This document shows positions 23,804 through 32,211 of a stretch of DNA of 45,373 nt, in pieces; position 1 is the stretch's first letter, and every line of letters begins with the position of its first letter. Under the pieces are notes generated by a model that was not told the DNA's origin, made no database searches, and worked only from the letters and a program-made list of their open reading frames with translations. The translations under genes were made by a program, and so were the position numbers. The stretch comes from Piscinibacter caeni (GTDB lineage: Bacteria; Pseudomonadota; Gammaproteobacteria; Burkholderiales; Burkholderiaceae_C). The stretch is taken from NCBI GenBank assembly GCA_003265685.1, contig KZ836124.1:1-45373 (forward strand), read 5' to 3'.

Positions 23804-24745
23804 TCAGACCCTGGCCGTGCTGCGCCAGGGCGCGCAGCCGTAGGCGCGCGCCAGGCCTTCGCCCAGCCCCACCGTCGGCCGCCAGCCGAGCGCGTTGATG
23901 CGGCTCGAATCGAGCAGCTTGCGCGGCATGCCGTCGGGCTTGCTCGCGTCGAACACCAGCCGGCCTTCGAAGCCGACCGTCTCGACCACCGCCTGCGCCA
24001 GCTCGCGGATCGACAGGTCCGCGCCGCAGCCGATGTTGATCGGCGCGCCCGCATAGCCCGTCTCGGCGAGCATCACGCAGGCCTGGGCCAGGTCGTCGAC
24101 GTAGAGGAACTCGCGCCGCGGCGTGCCGCTGCCCCACACCACCAGCTCGGCGTCGCCGCGCTCGCGCGCCTCATGCGCGCGGCGCAGCAGCGCCGGCAGC
24201 ACGTGACTGTGGCCGGGGGTGTAGTTGTCGTTCGGGCCGTACAGGCTGGCCGGCATCACGCTCACGTAGGCGCGGCCGTGCTGCAGGCGGTGCGCCTCGG
24301 CAAGCTTGAGCCCGGCGATCTTGGCGATCGCGTAGGCCTCGTTGGTGGGCTCGAGCGCTCCGCTCAGCAGCGCGCCCTCGGGCATCGGCTGCACGCACTC
24401 GCGCGGGTAGATGCAGTTGGAGGCGAAGTACATCAGCGACGCGATGCCGGCGCGGTGCGCGCCTTCGATCAGGTTGGTGCCGATCTGCAGGTTCTGGAAC
24501 AGGAACTCGGCCGGCAGCTTGCGGTTGGCCTCGATGCCGCCCACCCTGGCCGCGGCGACGAACACGTACTGCGGCCGGTGCTCGGCCAGGAAGGCGAAGG
24601 TGGCCGCCTGGTCGAGCAGGTCGAGCTCCTCGTGCGTGCGGGTCAGCAGCCGGTGGTAGCCGCGTGCCTGCAGCGCGCGCACCAGCGCCGAGCCCACCAT
24701 GCCGCGGTGGCCGGCCACGTAGACGAGGCTGTCCTGGTCGATCAT
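23804..24745 (-). CDS. GDP-L-fucose synthase-like SDR (Fcl/WcaG family)
   Basis: A 313-residue extended SDR. LVYVAGHRGMVGSALVRALQARGY is the Fcl-type cofactor motif (AGHxGMVGSA), YFASNCIYPRE carries the Ser and Cys, and NEAYAIAKIAGLKLAEA the YxxxK pair. Fcl epimerises C3/C5 and reduces C4 of GDP-4-keto-6-deoxy-mannose; close relatives act on GDP-4-keto-6-deoxy-heptose. With the HddA/HddC/GmhA set in the window, a GDP-heptose substrate is plausible (inference). No GDP-mannose 4,6-dehydratase gene is present here. It is the last gene of the minus-strand glycan block, 9 bp after the methyltransferase. Confidence 0.85.
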   Translation of the reverse strand: MIDQDSLVYVAGHRGMVGSALVRALQARGYHRLLTRTHEELDLLDQAATFAFLAEHRPQYVFVAAARVGGIEANRKLPAEFLFQNLQIGTNLIEGAHRAGIASLMYFASNCIYPRECVQPMPEGALLSGALEPTNEAYAIAKIAGLKLAEAHRLQHGRAYVSVMPASLYGPNDNYTPGHSHVLPALLRRAHEARERGDAELVVWGSGTPRREFLYVDDLAQACVMLAETGYAGAPINIGCGADLSIRELAQAVVETVGFEGRLVFDASKPDGMPRKLLDSSRINALGWRPTVGLGEGLARAYGCAPWRSTARV

Positions 24746-24754
24746 GAGGGAACG

Positions 24755-25564
24755 CTAGCGCTCGCCCTTGACGGCGTAGGCGCCCGGGCAATGCGCCCAG
24801 TCGAAGCGCTTGAGCACGATGCCCTTGTCCATGAAGAACTCGTCGGCCGCGCGGCTCTCGCCCTCCCAGGGGCGCACGCCGTAGTCGTCCAGCACCAGCA
24901 CGCCGCCGGTGACGATGCGCGGCCACAGCTCCTCCAGCGCCACGCGCGTGGGGCGGTACAGGTCGCAGTCCACGTGCAGCAGGCTGATGCGCAGGCCGGG
25001 CTGCTCGCGCACGAAGCGCGGCACGCTCTCCTCGATCTGGCCGTCCACCAGCACGATGCGCGGCTTGTAGGGGATGAAGCGGTCCTTGTCGTAGATGGCG
25101 ATCGCCTCCTCGAGGATGGCCTTGAACTCGCCGCCGTTGTAGCCGCCGATCACCTTGTTGACGCGCAGGTCCTCGCCGCCGTCCTCCGGGGCGAACTCGG
25201 TGAAGCCCTGCCAGTTGTCGAAGCCGATCACCTGCTTGGCGCGGTCGCCCATGCAGCGCACCTCGAGGAAGTTGGCCCAGTTCATCAGCGAGGCGCCGCG
25301 GTAGACGCCCAGCTCGACGATGTCGCCCGGCAGCTCGATGGTGCGGCGGAAGAGTTCGTAGTGCGCCAGGTAGCGCTTCTGGAACACGCGCCGCGAGTAG
25401 ATCTGGAAGTTTCGGCAGATCTCGCGCTTGCTCACGCCGTGGCGCTCGAAGTGCTCCTCGAGCAGCGCCTCGATGTCGTCGTCGGCGCGGAAGTTGGCGC
25501 GGCCGTCGTACTGGCGCTGGGTCTTCTCGCGGGTGGTGTCGCGCTCAAGGGTCTCGGTCGTCAT
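24755..25564 (-). CDS. TylF/MycF-type sugar O-methyltransferase
   Basis: A 269-residue class I SAM methyltransferase of the TylF/MycF (macrocin O-methyltransferase) family. GDIVELGVYRGASLMNWANFL is motif I, VIGFDNWQGF the SAM ribose site, LLHVDCDLYRPTRVALEEL the metal-binding D-x-D-x-Y region and GGVLVLDDYG the second Asp pair. Known members methylate sugar hydroxyls and need Mg. The long N-terminal part (1-75) is charged and variable. It probably methylates a residue of the glycan; donor and position are unknown. It lies 19 bp after the stop of the oxygenase gene upstream, in one operon. Confidence 0.88.
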   Translation of the reverse strand: MTTETLERDTTREKTQRQYDGRANFRADDDIEALLEEHFERHGVSKREICRNFQIYSRRVFQKRYLAHYELFRRTIELPGDIVELGVYRGASLMNWANFLEVRCMGDRAKQVIGFDNWQGFTEFAPEDGGEDLRVNKVIGGYNGGEFKAILEEAIAIYDKDRFIPYKPRIVLVDGQIEESVPRFVREQPGLRISLLHVDCDLYRPTRVALEELWPRIVTGGVLVLDDYGVRPWEGESRAADEFFMDKGIVLKRFDWAHCPGAYAVKGER

Positions 25565-25583
25565 GGGGTCGTCCTCCGGGCGG

Positions 25584-26453
25584 TCAGAAGGCGCGCACCA
25601 GCTCGGCGCGCTCCACGTCGTAGTACTGGCGCGAGCTGCGCGTGGCCGCGCCGAACCAGCGGCTGTCGACGCTGCAGCGCACGCGCGTCGAGGTGTTGGG
25701 ATGGCTGTAGTGCAGCAGGTGCGGGCCGAAGATCAGCGCGTCGCCCGGCTCCATCTCGATGTGGCAGTCGGTGAAGCGCGCGTGGCCGGCTTCGGCGTCG
25801 ACGTAGTTGCCCCACAGCGTGGCCTGGCCGTGGCGCAGCGGCCCGAGCTTGTGCGAGCCCTCCAGCACGTTGACGCCGCCGCAGGCCTCATCGATGCTGC
25901 AGAACGGCAGCCACACGGTGGCGAACTCGTGGATATGCGGGAAGTAGGGCCCGTCCTGGTGCAGCGGCACCTCGGAGCGGCTCACCCCCGGCACCTTGAA
26001 GCGCAGCATCGGCGGGAAGTGCATGCGCAGCGTGGGGCTGCCGATCAGGCGGCGCAGCGCGCCGGTCAGCGCAGCCTCGCCGGCCAGCAGGCGCATCTCG
26101 TCGCGCTGGCGCACCTCGAGCGGGAACTCGCCGCGCATCAGGTGCTGCATGTCGCGCGGCTGGGCCAGGAACCAGGCGTCCAGGTCGCCCTGGCGCGCGA
26201 GGAAGTCGGCCAGCTCGGCCGCATCGTCCAGCCGCGCGCCGGTGTGGCGGCGGAAGTCCTCGGCCAGGCGAGCGAACTCGCCGTACAGCAGCGCGCCGAG
26301 GCGGCGCACCGTGGCCGGCGACACGATGCCGGGCACGTGCAGGTAACCCTGCGCCTCGTAGCGCGCGGCCAGCGCCGCCTCGTCGAGCGCGGGCCGAGGC
26401 ACGGGGACGGGCCGGGCAGGCGCCGCGTCGCGGGCCAGGACGGTGCTTGTCAT
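25584..26453 (-). CDS. Phytanoyl-CoA dioxygenase-family 2-oxoglutarate/Fe(II) oxygenase
   Basis: A 289-residue PhyH-type oxygenase. The iron site is visible as VPLHQDGPYF (His165-x-Asp167) with the distal His in LLHYSHPNTSTRVR (about 248-251) and an Arg near 257-259 for 2-oxoglutarate. The central VWLPFCSIDEACGGVNVLEGSHKLG is the typical PhyH block. Such enzymes hydroxylate or oxidise small molecules, and in glycan clusters some may modify sugars or linked groups. The ATG lies 2 nt beyond the stop of the preceding oxygenase gene, so the two are coupled. The start follows the shortest Met in frame with the family; an upstream extension through the neighbouring gene is not credible. Confidence 0.86.
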   Translation of the reverse strand: MTSTVLARDAAPARPVPVPRPALDEAALAARYEAQGYLHVPGIVSPATVRRLGALLYGEFARLAEDFRRHTGARLDDAAELADFLARQGDLDAWFLAQPRDMQHLMRGEFPLEVRQRDEMRLLAGEAALTGALRRLIGSPTLRMHFPPMLRFKVPGVSRSEVPLHQDGPYFPHIHEFATVWLPFCSIDEACGGVNVLEGSHKLGPLRHGQATLWGNYVDAEAGHARFTDCHIEMEPGDALIFGPHLLHYSHPNTSTRVRCSVDSRWFGAATRSSRQYYDVERAELVRAF

Positions 26454-26455
26454 GC

Positions 26456-27139
26456 TCAGAACTCGTGGTACGCGCCGCGCACCGCGGAGGTCTCGCCTGC
26501 CACCGCATCGGCCCAGCCGAGCACGATGTACTGCTCCTTCGGGCAATGCTGCTCGACGGTGTTCAGGAAGTGGAAGTGACGGAACTTCTCGTTGCGCAGC
26601 AGCAGCCGGTTGCTGCGCGGGAAGATCGGCTCGGCCGTGTCGTCGTCGCGCACGTAGGTGAGGATGCCGCCGTAGTCCCAGCACCAGCCTTCGTTGATGA
26701 ACAGGCTGTAGCCCACGATGCCGGCATAACCGTCCTGGTGGGCGCGGTAGACGTCGCCGCCGCGCACCCGCACCGCGCCGGGGAACAGCGCCCAGCGCGC
26801 CGCGCCGGCGCTGGCCTCCTTGAGCACCGGCGCGAGGTGCTCGTGGAACACCTCCTGCAGGCTGGCCAGGCGCTCCTGCTCGCGGATCAGCGAGAACTTG
26901 GCGATGTAGGGCTCGTCCGGCCGCGGCAGCGTGCCGATCTCGGAGGCGAACACATGGCTGTAGTGGGCCGGGCGCAGCTGGTACTGGATCTTCGCCTCGC
27001 CGGCCTTCAGCTCGGCCAGCAGGCGCTGGTACAGGTCCGGCGGCAGGAAGTCGTCGATGACGACGTAGCCGTGCGTGTCGAGCCGGTGCTTCTGGCTGTC
27101 GGTCAGGCGGGGCGGGGTCAGGACCTCGGCGCTCATCAT
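26456..27139 (-). CDS. Prolyl-4-hydroxylase-like 2-oxoglutarate/Fe(II) oxygenase
   Basis: A 227-residue protein. HGYVVIDDFLPPDLYQRLLAEL is the usual opening of 2-oxoglutarate oxygenases. VRGGDVYRAHQDGYAGIVGYSLFINEGWCWDYGGILTYV supplies His-x-Asp and the W-x-x-x-x-GG-x-L motif of prolyl-hydroxylase-like folds, and FHFLNTVEQHCPKEQYIVLGW the distal His and the Lys/Arg region. It lacks a signal peptide. GGGAG 9 nt before Met 27139 supports that start (MM). It is coupled to the PhyH-type gene, so two different oxygenases act in the same pathway, perhaps on the glycan or its carried group (inference). Confidence 0.84.
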   Translation of the reverse strand: MMSAEVLTPPRLTDSQKHRLDTHGYVVIDDFLPPDLYQRLLAELKAGEAKIQYQLRPAHYSHVFASEIGTLPRPDEPYIAKFSLIREQERLASLQEVFHEHLAPVLKEASAGAARWALFPGAVRVRGGDVYRAHQDGYAGIVGYSLFINEGWCWDYGGILTYVRDDDTAEPIFPRSNRLLLRNEKFRHFHFLNTVEQHCPKEQYIVLGWADAVAGETSAVRGAYHEF

Positions 27140-27168
27140 GGCGGTCTCCCTCTGTCGTGTCGTGCGGC

Positions 27169-27921
27169 TCATTCGACCACCAGGTACGAGGTGCGCGCGC
27201 TGTGGCGGTAGTGCTTGATGGCGTAGCGGCCCAGGCCGATGACCTCGCGCAGCGCGACGGTCTCGCCCGGCGTGGTGTCGTCGTTGATCTCGTCGAAGCC
27301 GATCACGCTGCCCTTGGTCAGGTAGGGCAGCAGCTCCTTCAGGCAGTCGCGCGTGGGCTCGAACAGGTCGAAGTCGAAGTAGGCGAGCGCGACGATGGTC
27401 TGCGGGTTGCGCGCCAGGAACTCGGGGAAGGTCTTCGTGGCGTCGCCCTTGACGATCTCGAACTTGCGCAGGTGCGGCAGCGGGCTCTCTTCCTCCTGCA
27501 TCGCCAGCACCTGCTCGAGGTGCTGCTCGTAGCCGGGGGCGGTGGCGTAGTCGCCCGCCTCGACGCACTTGCCGTCCTCGGTGGCCACCGAGACGAAGCC
27601 GGAGAAGGTGTCGAAGCCGATCACGCGGCGCAACCGGTTGAAGGGTTCGTAGATGCCGCGCAGCGAGGTGTAGAGCGACATGTTCTGCCCCCAGCGGCAG
27701 CCGAACTCGAGCACCACGCCCTGCACCTCGAGGATCTGGCGGTACAGGAAGTCCATGAACAGCACGCGCGAGAGCGTCTGCGGCGTCAGGTAGAGCCCCG
27801 CGTTGAGCATCAGCTCGCGGTCGGGAATCGGCGAGTTGCGCATCAGACGCGCCAGCTGGCTGCGCCGGTCGCTCTCGCCGGCGGGGCCGAAGGTCATCAT
27901 CTTGGGGGCGGTGGCGGTCAT
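27169..27921 (-). CDS. Second TylF/MycF-type methyltransferase
   Basis: A 250-residue class I methyltransferase related to TylF/MycF but distinct from the copy at 24755. VQGVVLEFGCRWGQNMSLYTSLRG is motif I, VIGFDTFSGFVSV the SAM ribose site, and LAYFDFDLFEPTRDCLKELLPYLTKGSVIGFDEIN holds the D-x-D-x-x-x-P-T and later Asp residues for metal. GAGGAA 8 nt before Met 27921 marks the start; the frame continues upstream into the next gene's region without a better start. Together with the two oxygenases and the other TylF enzyme it forms a tailoring set for one glycan or small molecule. Confidence 0.85.
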   Translation of the reverse strand: MTATAPKMMTFGPAGESDRRSQLARLMRNSPIPDRELMLNAGLYLTPQTLSRVLFMDFLYRQILEVQGVVLEFGCRWGQNMSLYTSLRGIYEPFNRLRRVIGFDTFSGFVSVATEDGKCVEAGDYATAPGYEQHLEQVLAMQEEESPLPHLRKFEIVKGDATKTFPEFLARNPQTIVALAYFDFDLFEPTRDCLKELLPYLTKGSVIGFDEINDDTTPGETVALREVIGLGRYAIKHYRHSARTSYLVVE

Positions 27922-27956
27922 GGTCGTTCCTCGGGGTGGGTCGGGGCGGCGGCGGC

Positions 27957-30248
27957 TCAGGCCACCTGGCGCAGGGGTTCGGCGTGGGCTCGCGCGGCGG
28001 GGCCGAGCACCTCCTCCAGCAGCGGCTGCATCCAGGGCGCGAGCGGCAGCTCGGTGCGGAAGCGGCGCAGCACGCCGTCGGCGATCTCGCGCCGGTTCGG
28101 CACGTCCAGCGCGGCACGGGCCCACTCGACGAACTCCTCCGGCGGGGCGTGCATCACGAAGGGGTCGAGCCGGCAGCGGTCGGCATGCGCCTGGTGCACC
28201 AGGAAGTTGCGGTTCTGCAGGTGGAAGTGCATGCGCGAGATCGACGGCAGCGTGTTCTCGGGCGAGAGCGGGAGCGACAGGCAGACCTTGGTGCGCGAGA
28301 GCTGGTCCAGGCGCAGGTAGTCCGGCGTGCTCTGCGCGCTGTAGATCACCTTGTGCTGCCGCCCCAGCTCGGCCAGGATGCCGCGCCGGTACTCGGTCAT
28401 CGTGCCGGAGAAGTAGAAGTCGATGTCCTTCTCGGCCTCGGGACGGTGCTGCACCAGATCGCTGCCCGAGACCCAGCCGTGCGGCAGGAAGCGCACCGGC
28501 TTGTCCGGCAGCGCCGCCTGGTAGGGCGCGATGGCGGTCTCGCCCAGCACCCAGACGGCCTCGGACAGGCGCGCCACGACCATGAAGCCGTCGTAGCGGA
28601 GCTTCCAGTAGTCGTGGTTGCCGTAGTGCCAGTGCTGCTGCACCAGGCCGCGGTTGAAGGTGCCGCCGGTCAGCAGTTCCGTCGCGACGAGGATGTAGCG
28701 CGTGCCGGGGGTCTTGCTCTCGAGCACGTGGCGCAGGTGCGCCTCCTCGACGAAGTGCTCGATCAGGAGGTTGCAGTGGCCCGGCATCAGTTCGTGCGAG
28801 ACCACCGGGTCGTAACCGCAGTCGCGCAGGCCGTTGCGCAGCAGGCCCACCAGGTCGGTGATGCCGATCGAATTGCCGTGGTTGCCGGTGTAGATGCAGA
28901 TGCGCATGTCCTGCCTTTCCGATCTCGCGGAGGGAGCGCTGCGGGGCCCATCATCGGCATTCGCGGCCGCCGGGAGCGTCGGAAGAGCGGGGGCATCCGG
29001 CCCCATTTCGGCGCCTGGCCGCACGCGCGCCAGCACCCGGTTCAGACCCTGGTGCACTTGGGCGAGCGTCAGGTGCTGCCGGCTGTGCGCCAGGTTGCGC
29101 GCGGCCATCTCGGCCAGGCGCGGCAGGCTGGCGTGGTCGCGCAGCAGCGCATGCACGCCGGCGGCGAAGTCCTCGCGCGGCTGCACGAACTCGTCGTAGC
29201 GGTCGCTGATCCAGCCGCCCGGCTCGTCGCGGTAGACCAGGGCGCGCACGCCGCGCAGCGTCAGCACGCTGTCGGCGATCGGCGTCGTGTATTCGTCGTA
29301 GCCGGGCGCGTCGGGCACCAGCGGCACGCAGCCGTGCGAGAGCGCGCGCAGCAGGCTGCCCGTGTGCAGGCCGGCGGCCGGCAGCGCGAACACGTGGTGC
29401 GACAGGAACAGCTGCTCGAGCGTGGCGTCGTCCACGCGCTCGCGCAGCCAGGTCACGCCCTGCAGGTGCGCCGGGCCGAAGCGCCGGGAGAGGTCGTCCG
29501 GCACCGAGGAGAGCACCGTCAGCTGGGCGTCCGGATGCGCCTGCCGCAGCCGCGCGAAGGCCTCCAGCAGGTGGTGGCCGCCGCGCAGGTAGAACGAGCG
29601 TGGATGGTGGTGCAGCGAATTGGTGAACAGGATGCGCAGCGGCCCACCGCCGGCGAACTTGGCCAGCGGATCGCCGGCGGACGGGGGCGGCAGCCCGAGC
29701 GGCACCCGGTGGCACTTGGCGGCGATGACCGGGCTGCGGAACACCTCGTTCAGGATGCGCAGGCTGTCCTTCAGGTGGCTGATGACGGCCAGGCAGTTTG
29801 GCGATTCCAGCGCCTCGCGCACACGTGCGAACCAGGGCTGGGCCCGCAGGTCCACGCCGCGGCACTCGCCGTGGAACAGGAAGGGCACGAACAGCGTCGG
29901 CAGGCTCTCGAAGTGGAAGATCCAGGGCCGCGAGCCGGCGTACAGCGGCGTGGTGTGCAGCATCAGCAGCTCGCAGTCCGCGGCGGGCGACTCCATCGCC
30001 AGCTGGTCGTGGAAGTTGAGCCACTCGATCAGCGTGCCGGCCTGTGCCTCGTCGAGGTGGCGGGCCTGGCGCACGATCGCGCGCAGCACCCCGTCCAGCC
30101 GCTGCGGCGGCAGCGCGCCGAGCTCGCCCAGGCGCACCGGCTCGATCGCCGGGTTGCCGTCCAGGAAGCCGAGCGCCAGCGGGTGGGCGCCGTTCAGCGG
30201 CCGGTAGTGCGGCATCCACCAGGGGAGGCCGAGTCGAACGGGGGGCAT
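27957..30248 (-). CDS. Double glycosyltransferase (two GT-B domains in one frame)
   Basis: A 763-residue reading frame. Residues 1 to about 410 look like a GT-B enzyme: PWIFHFESLPTLFVPFLFHGE, a second-domain start GPLRILFTNSLHHHPRSFYLRGGHHLLEAFARL, and HTGSLLRALSHGCVPLVPDAPGYDEY. A Pro/Ala-rich linker (about 412-447) leads to a second GT-like domain (448-763) that begins MRICIYTGNHGNSIGITDLVGLL and contains FYFSGTMTEYRRGILAEL and LPLSPENTLPSISRMHFHLQNRNFL. AAAGGCAGGAC stands just before Met448 (28907), so that Met could also be a separate internal start. Met 30248 was chosen over 30326, because the latter would translate the palindromic repeat. Confidence 0.75.
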   Translation of the reverse strand: MPPVRLGLPWWMPHYRPLNGAHPLALGFLDGNPAIEPVRLGELGALPPQRLDGVLRAIVRQARHLDEAQAGTLIEWLNFHDQLAMESPAADCELLMLHTTPLYAGSRPWIFHFESLPTLFVPFLFHGECRGVDLRAQPWFARVREALESPNCLAVISHLKDSLRILNEVFRSPVIAAKCHRVPLGLPPPSAGDPLAKFAGGGPLRILFTNSLHHHPRSFYLRGGHHLLEAFARLRQAHPDAQLTVLSSVPDDLSRRFGPAHLQGVTWLRERVDDATLEQLFLSHHVFALPAAGLHTGSLLRALSHGCVPLVPDAPGYDEYTTPIADSVLTLRGVRALVYRDEPGGWISDRYDEFVQPREDFAAGVHALLRDHASLPRLAEMAARNLAHSRQHLTLAQVHQGLNRVLARVRPGAEMGPDAPALPTLPAAANADDGPRSAPSARSERQDMRICIYTGNHGNSIGITDLVGLLRNGLRDCGYDPVVSHELMPGHCNLLIEHFVEEAHLRHVLESKTPGTRYILVATELLTGGTFNRGLVQQHWHYGNHDYWKLRYDGFMVVARLSEAVWVLGETAIAPYQAALPDKPVRFLPHGWVSGSDLVQHRPEAEKDIDFYFSGTMTEYRRGILAELGRQHKVIYSAQSTPDYLRLDQLSRTKVCLSLPLSPENTLPSISRMHFHLQNRNFLVHQAHADRCRLDPFVMHAPPEEFVEWARAALDVPNRREIADGVLRRFRTELPLAPWMQPLLEEVLGPAARAHAEPLRQVA

Positions 30249-30249
30249 G

Positions 30250-30298
30250 TCAGTCCCGCCCGGCCGTTCCGAAGGGACTGAGCGCCCCCCCGGGGGGC
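30250..30298. repeat. Palindromic intergenic repeat
   Basis: TCAGTCCC (30250-30257) pairs with GGGACTGA (30274-30281), followed by GCCCCCC/GGGGGGC (30284-30298). It fills the short gap between two minus-strand glycosyltransferase genes. The CCCCCC-GGGGGG core with a GGGACTGAGCG flank recalls a repeat common between genes in Burkholderiales. It may act as an attenuator inside the operon. Confidence 0.7.
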
Positions 30299-30327
30299 AG
30301 CGAACGAAGTGAGCGTGGGGGTGCATG

Positions 30328-31551
30328 TCAGGCCGTCGCGAAGGCCGGGTCGACGCGCGCGTCGCGCCGATGCTGCAGCGAGGCCTGCGGCGCCGGGTGC
30401 CGCGCCTGGCCGAGCCGCGCCGGCTTGACCGCCGAGAGCGTGGCCACCAGCTCGAGCGGGCGGCCCTGGTCGTCCTCGATCAGCTGCACCGCCTCGGGCT
30501 GCCAGTCGCTGCGGCCCACATGCCCGGCGGCCGTGGCCGCCAGGTGCGCGAACGAACCCTCGTACCAGGCCCGCTGCTGGGCCGGGTCGCACCAGGCCCC
30601 GGCGCGTGCGCCGTGCCCGACGCGCACGACCAGCCGCGCGCCGGGCCGGGCCGCGCGCCAGAGTTCGTCGAACAGCGCCTGCGCGTCGCGCACGCCTTCG
30701 AGCACATGGCTCAGGTGGACGCCGTCGAGCTGTCCGTCGGGCAGCGGCAGCGGCTGGGCGCGCGCGGCGGCCGGGTCCCAGTCGAGGTTGATCCAGCCGG
30801 GGATGCGCTCGCGCCCGCCGTCCAGGTGCAGCACGCGGGCACGCGACTCGAAGGCCGCGACGCGCGCGCTCTTCTCCACCCAGGAATCCTTCTTCACCAC
30901 GCTCCAGTTCGAGAACACCGGGCTGGTGTGGTGGCGGTAGTGGCGTTCCTCGTCCGTGAGCGCGCCCTCGTCCGCATACCAGGGCGTGTGCTCGACGATG
31001 TACGGGTGGCCCAGGCGCAGGTTGCAGGCTTCGTTGCTGAACTCGGCCCCGGCCGGGTAGAGCGCGAGGGTGGTGTCGATCGGCGCGGCGAACACACCCG
31101 GCGCCACCGGGTGCTCCCAGAACTGCGACTCCCACTTGCGCACCGTGTCGGCCTGGTCGTAGTGGTCGGGCAGGTCGTCGATGCGCAGCGCCGGGCCGAC
31201 CTTCTTCGCGTCGGGCCAGCGCTGCAGGGTCTCGTGCAGCCGGGCGATCAGGTCGGCCGGGCAGAAGGCCGCCGGCACGACATCCGAATCGGTCAGCACG
31301 TAGGGCGTGTCCAGCACGCGGTGCACGCCCTGCTGCCACAGCACGTAGGGGCCGTGGTTCTCGGGCAGCAGCATCGCGTTCACGCCGGCCGGCAGCGCCT
31401 GGTACCAGGCGAGCAGCGGCGGGTAGTCCGATGCGTTGTCCAGGATCACGATGCGGCGCGTGCCGGCCGTGCGCAGCCAGTGCACCAGGCGCTGCAGCGC
31501 CTCGAGGCGGTTGCGGTTGACGATGAAGACCGGGATGTCGCGCCAGTCCAT
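30328..31551 (-). CDS. GT-A glycosyltransferase / methyltransferase-like fusion
   Basis: A 407-residue protein, first in the minus-strand glycan block. Residues 1 to about 230 resemble a family-2-type GT-A enzyme: IPVFIVNRNRLEALQRLVHWL, IVILDNASDYPPLLAWY and the metal/nucleotide DxD in YVLTDSDVVP (Asp88-x-Asp90). A methyltransferase-like region (about 245-350) follows: RVLHLDGGRERIPGWINLDWDP, LDGVHLSHVLEGVRDAQALFDELWRAARPGARLVV. Its motif I (LDGG) is weaker than the E/D-x-G-x-G norm, so SAM binding is uncertain. The layout echoes the fusion at 2686. A TAGACT box at 31583-31588 lies 32 bp upstream. Confidence 0.78.
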   Translation of the reverse strand: MDWRDIPVFIVNRNRLEALQRLVHWLRTAGTRRIVILDNASDYPPLLAWYQALPAGVNAMLLPENHGPYVLWQQGVHRVLDTPYVLTDSDVVPAAFCPADLIARLHETLQRWPDAKKVGPALRIDDLPDHYDQADTVRKWESQFWEHPVAPGVFAAPIDTTLALYPAGAEFSNEACNLRLGHPYIVEHTPWYADEGALTDEERHYRHHTSPVFSNWSVVKKDSWVEKSARVAAFESRARVLHLDGGRERIPGWINLDWDPAAARAQPLPLPDGQLDGVHLSHVLEGVRDAQALFDELWRAARPGARLVVRVGHGARAGAWCDPAQQRAWYEGSFAHLAATAAGHVGRSDWQPEAVQLIEDDQGRPLELVATLSAVKPARLGQARHPAPQASLQHRRDARVDPAFATA

Positions 31552-31747
31552 GTGGTGGGCCCCTGGGGAATAGTCGCGGGGCAGTCTAGGCGGCGCGCTG
31601 TCGCGGCGATCGAAGCGTCAGCCGGGCAATCACGGCTCAAACCGCGGCCGGTCGCGCGTGAGTTGTTTCACGCTGCAACGCCGCGCCGACGCCGCTTGTA
31701 GGAACTTGCCTGACACGCCGCGTGGATGAAGAGGGACTCAAGCCGCA

Positions 31748-31775
31748 GAGTTGGGCTGATGTTGCAGTCCAACTC
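31748..31775. promoter_or_regulatory. Inverted repeat in the flhD control region
   Basis: GAGTTGG (31748-31754) and CCAACTC (31769-31775) are perfect 7-bp arms around 14 nt, 69 bp before the flhD start; outer AGCC/GGCT pairs extend the symmetry. The size and spacing suit a dimeric regulator or an mRNA stem in the leader of the master operon. The rest of the 31552-31843 gap shows no gene and no convincing sigma-70 or sigma-28 site. Confidence 0.4.
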
Positions 31776-31843
31776 GGCTCATCACAATTCGTTCCACGCT
31801 GTCACGCATCACCACCCCAGGCAAGAAAGCAAGGAGCAACCCG

Positions 31844-32164
31844 ATGAACGCCGACCAGATCCTGACCGAAATCCGCGAAGCCAACCTGTCCTACCTGATG
31901 CTGGCGCAGAGCCTGATCCGCGCCGACCGCGAGCAGGCGCTCTACCGCCTGGGCATCAGCGAGGAGACCGCCACGCTGATCGGTCTGCTGACCCCGGCGC
32001 AGATGATGAAGATCGCCGCCGGCAACACGCTGCTGTGCCGCTTCCGCATGGACGACGACCTGGTCTGGGGCCTGCTGACCAACCACGGCAAGGCGGCCAA
32101 CGACACCACGACCCGCCTGCACGCCAGCATCCTGATGGCCGGCCGCCATCAGGAAGCCGCCTGA
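31844..32164 (+). CDS. flhD: Flagellar master regulator subunit FlhD
   Basis: A 106-residue FlhD. ILTEIREANLSYLMLAQSLIRADREQALYRLGISEETATLIGLLTPAQMMKIA is the conserved core, and Cys65 in GNTLLCRFRMDD matches the residue that forms the inter-subunit disulfide in E. coli FlhD. With FlhC it makes a D4C2 activator of class 2 flagellar promoters. AAGGAG at about 31830 is its ribosome site. The gene is divergent from the glycan block and is followed 47 bp later by flhC. Length is close to the 110-120 residues usual for the family. Confidence 0.96.
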   Translation: MNADQILTEIREANLSYLMLAQSLIRADREQALYRLGISEETATLIGLLTPAQMMKIAAGNTLLCRFRMDDDLVWGLLTNHGKAANDTTTRLHASILMAGRHQEAA

Positions 32165-32211
32165 GTTCACCTGCCCACACGAACAAGACACCAGCTCGGG
32201 GAGATTTCCAG

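Noticed and set aside
30249-30326. ATG at 30326 as the start of the double glycosyltransferase.
   Set aside because: The added 26 codons would translate the palindromic repeat; Met 30248 fits the domain start.
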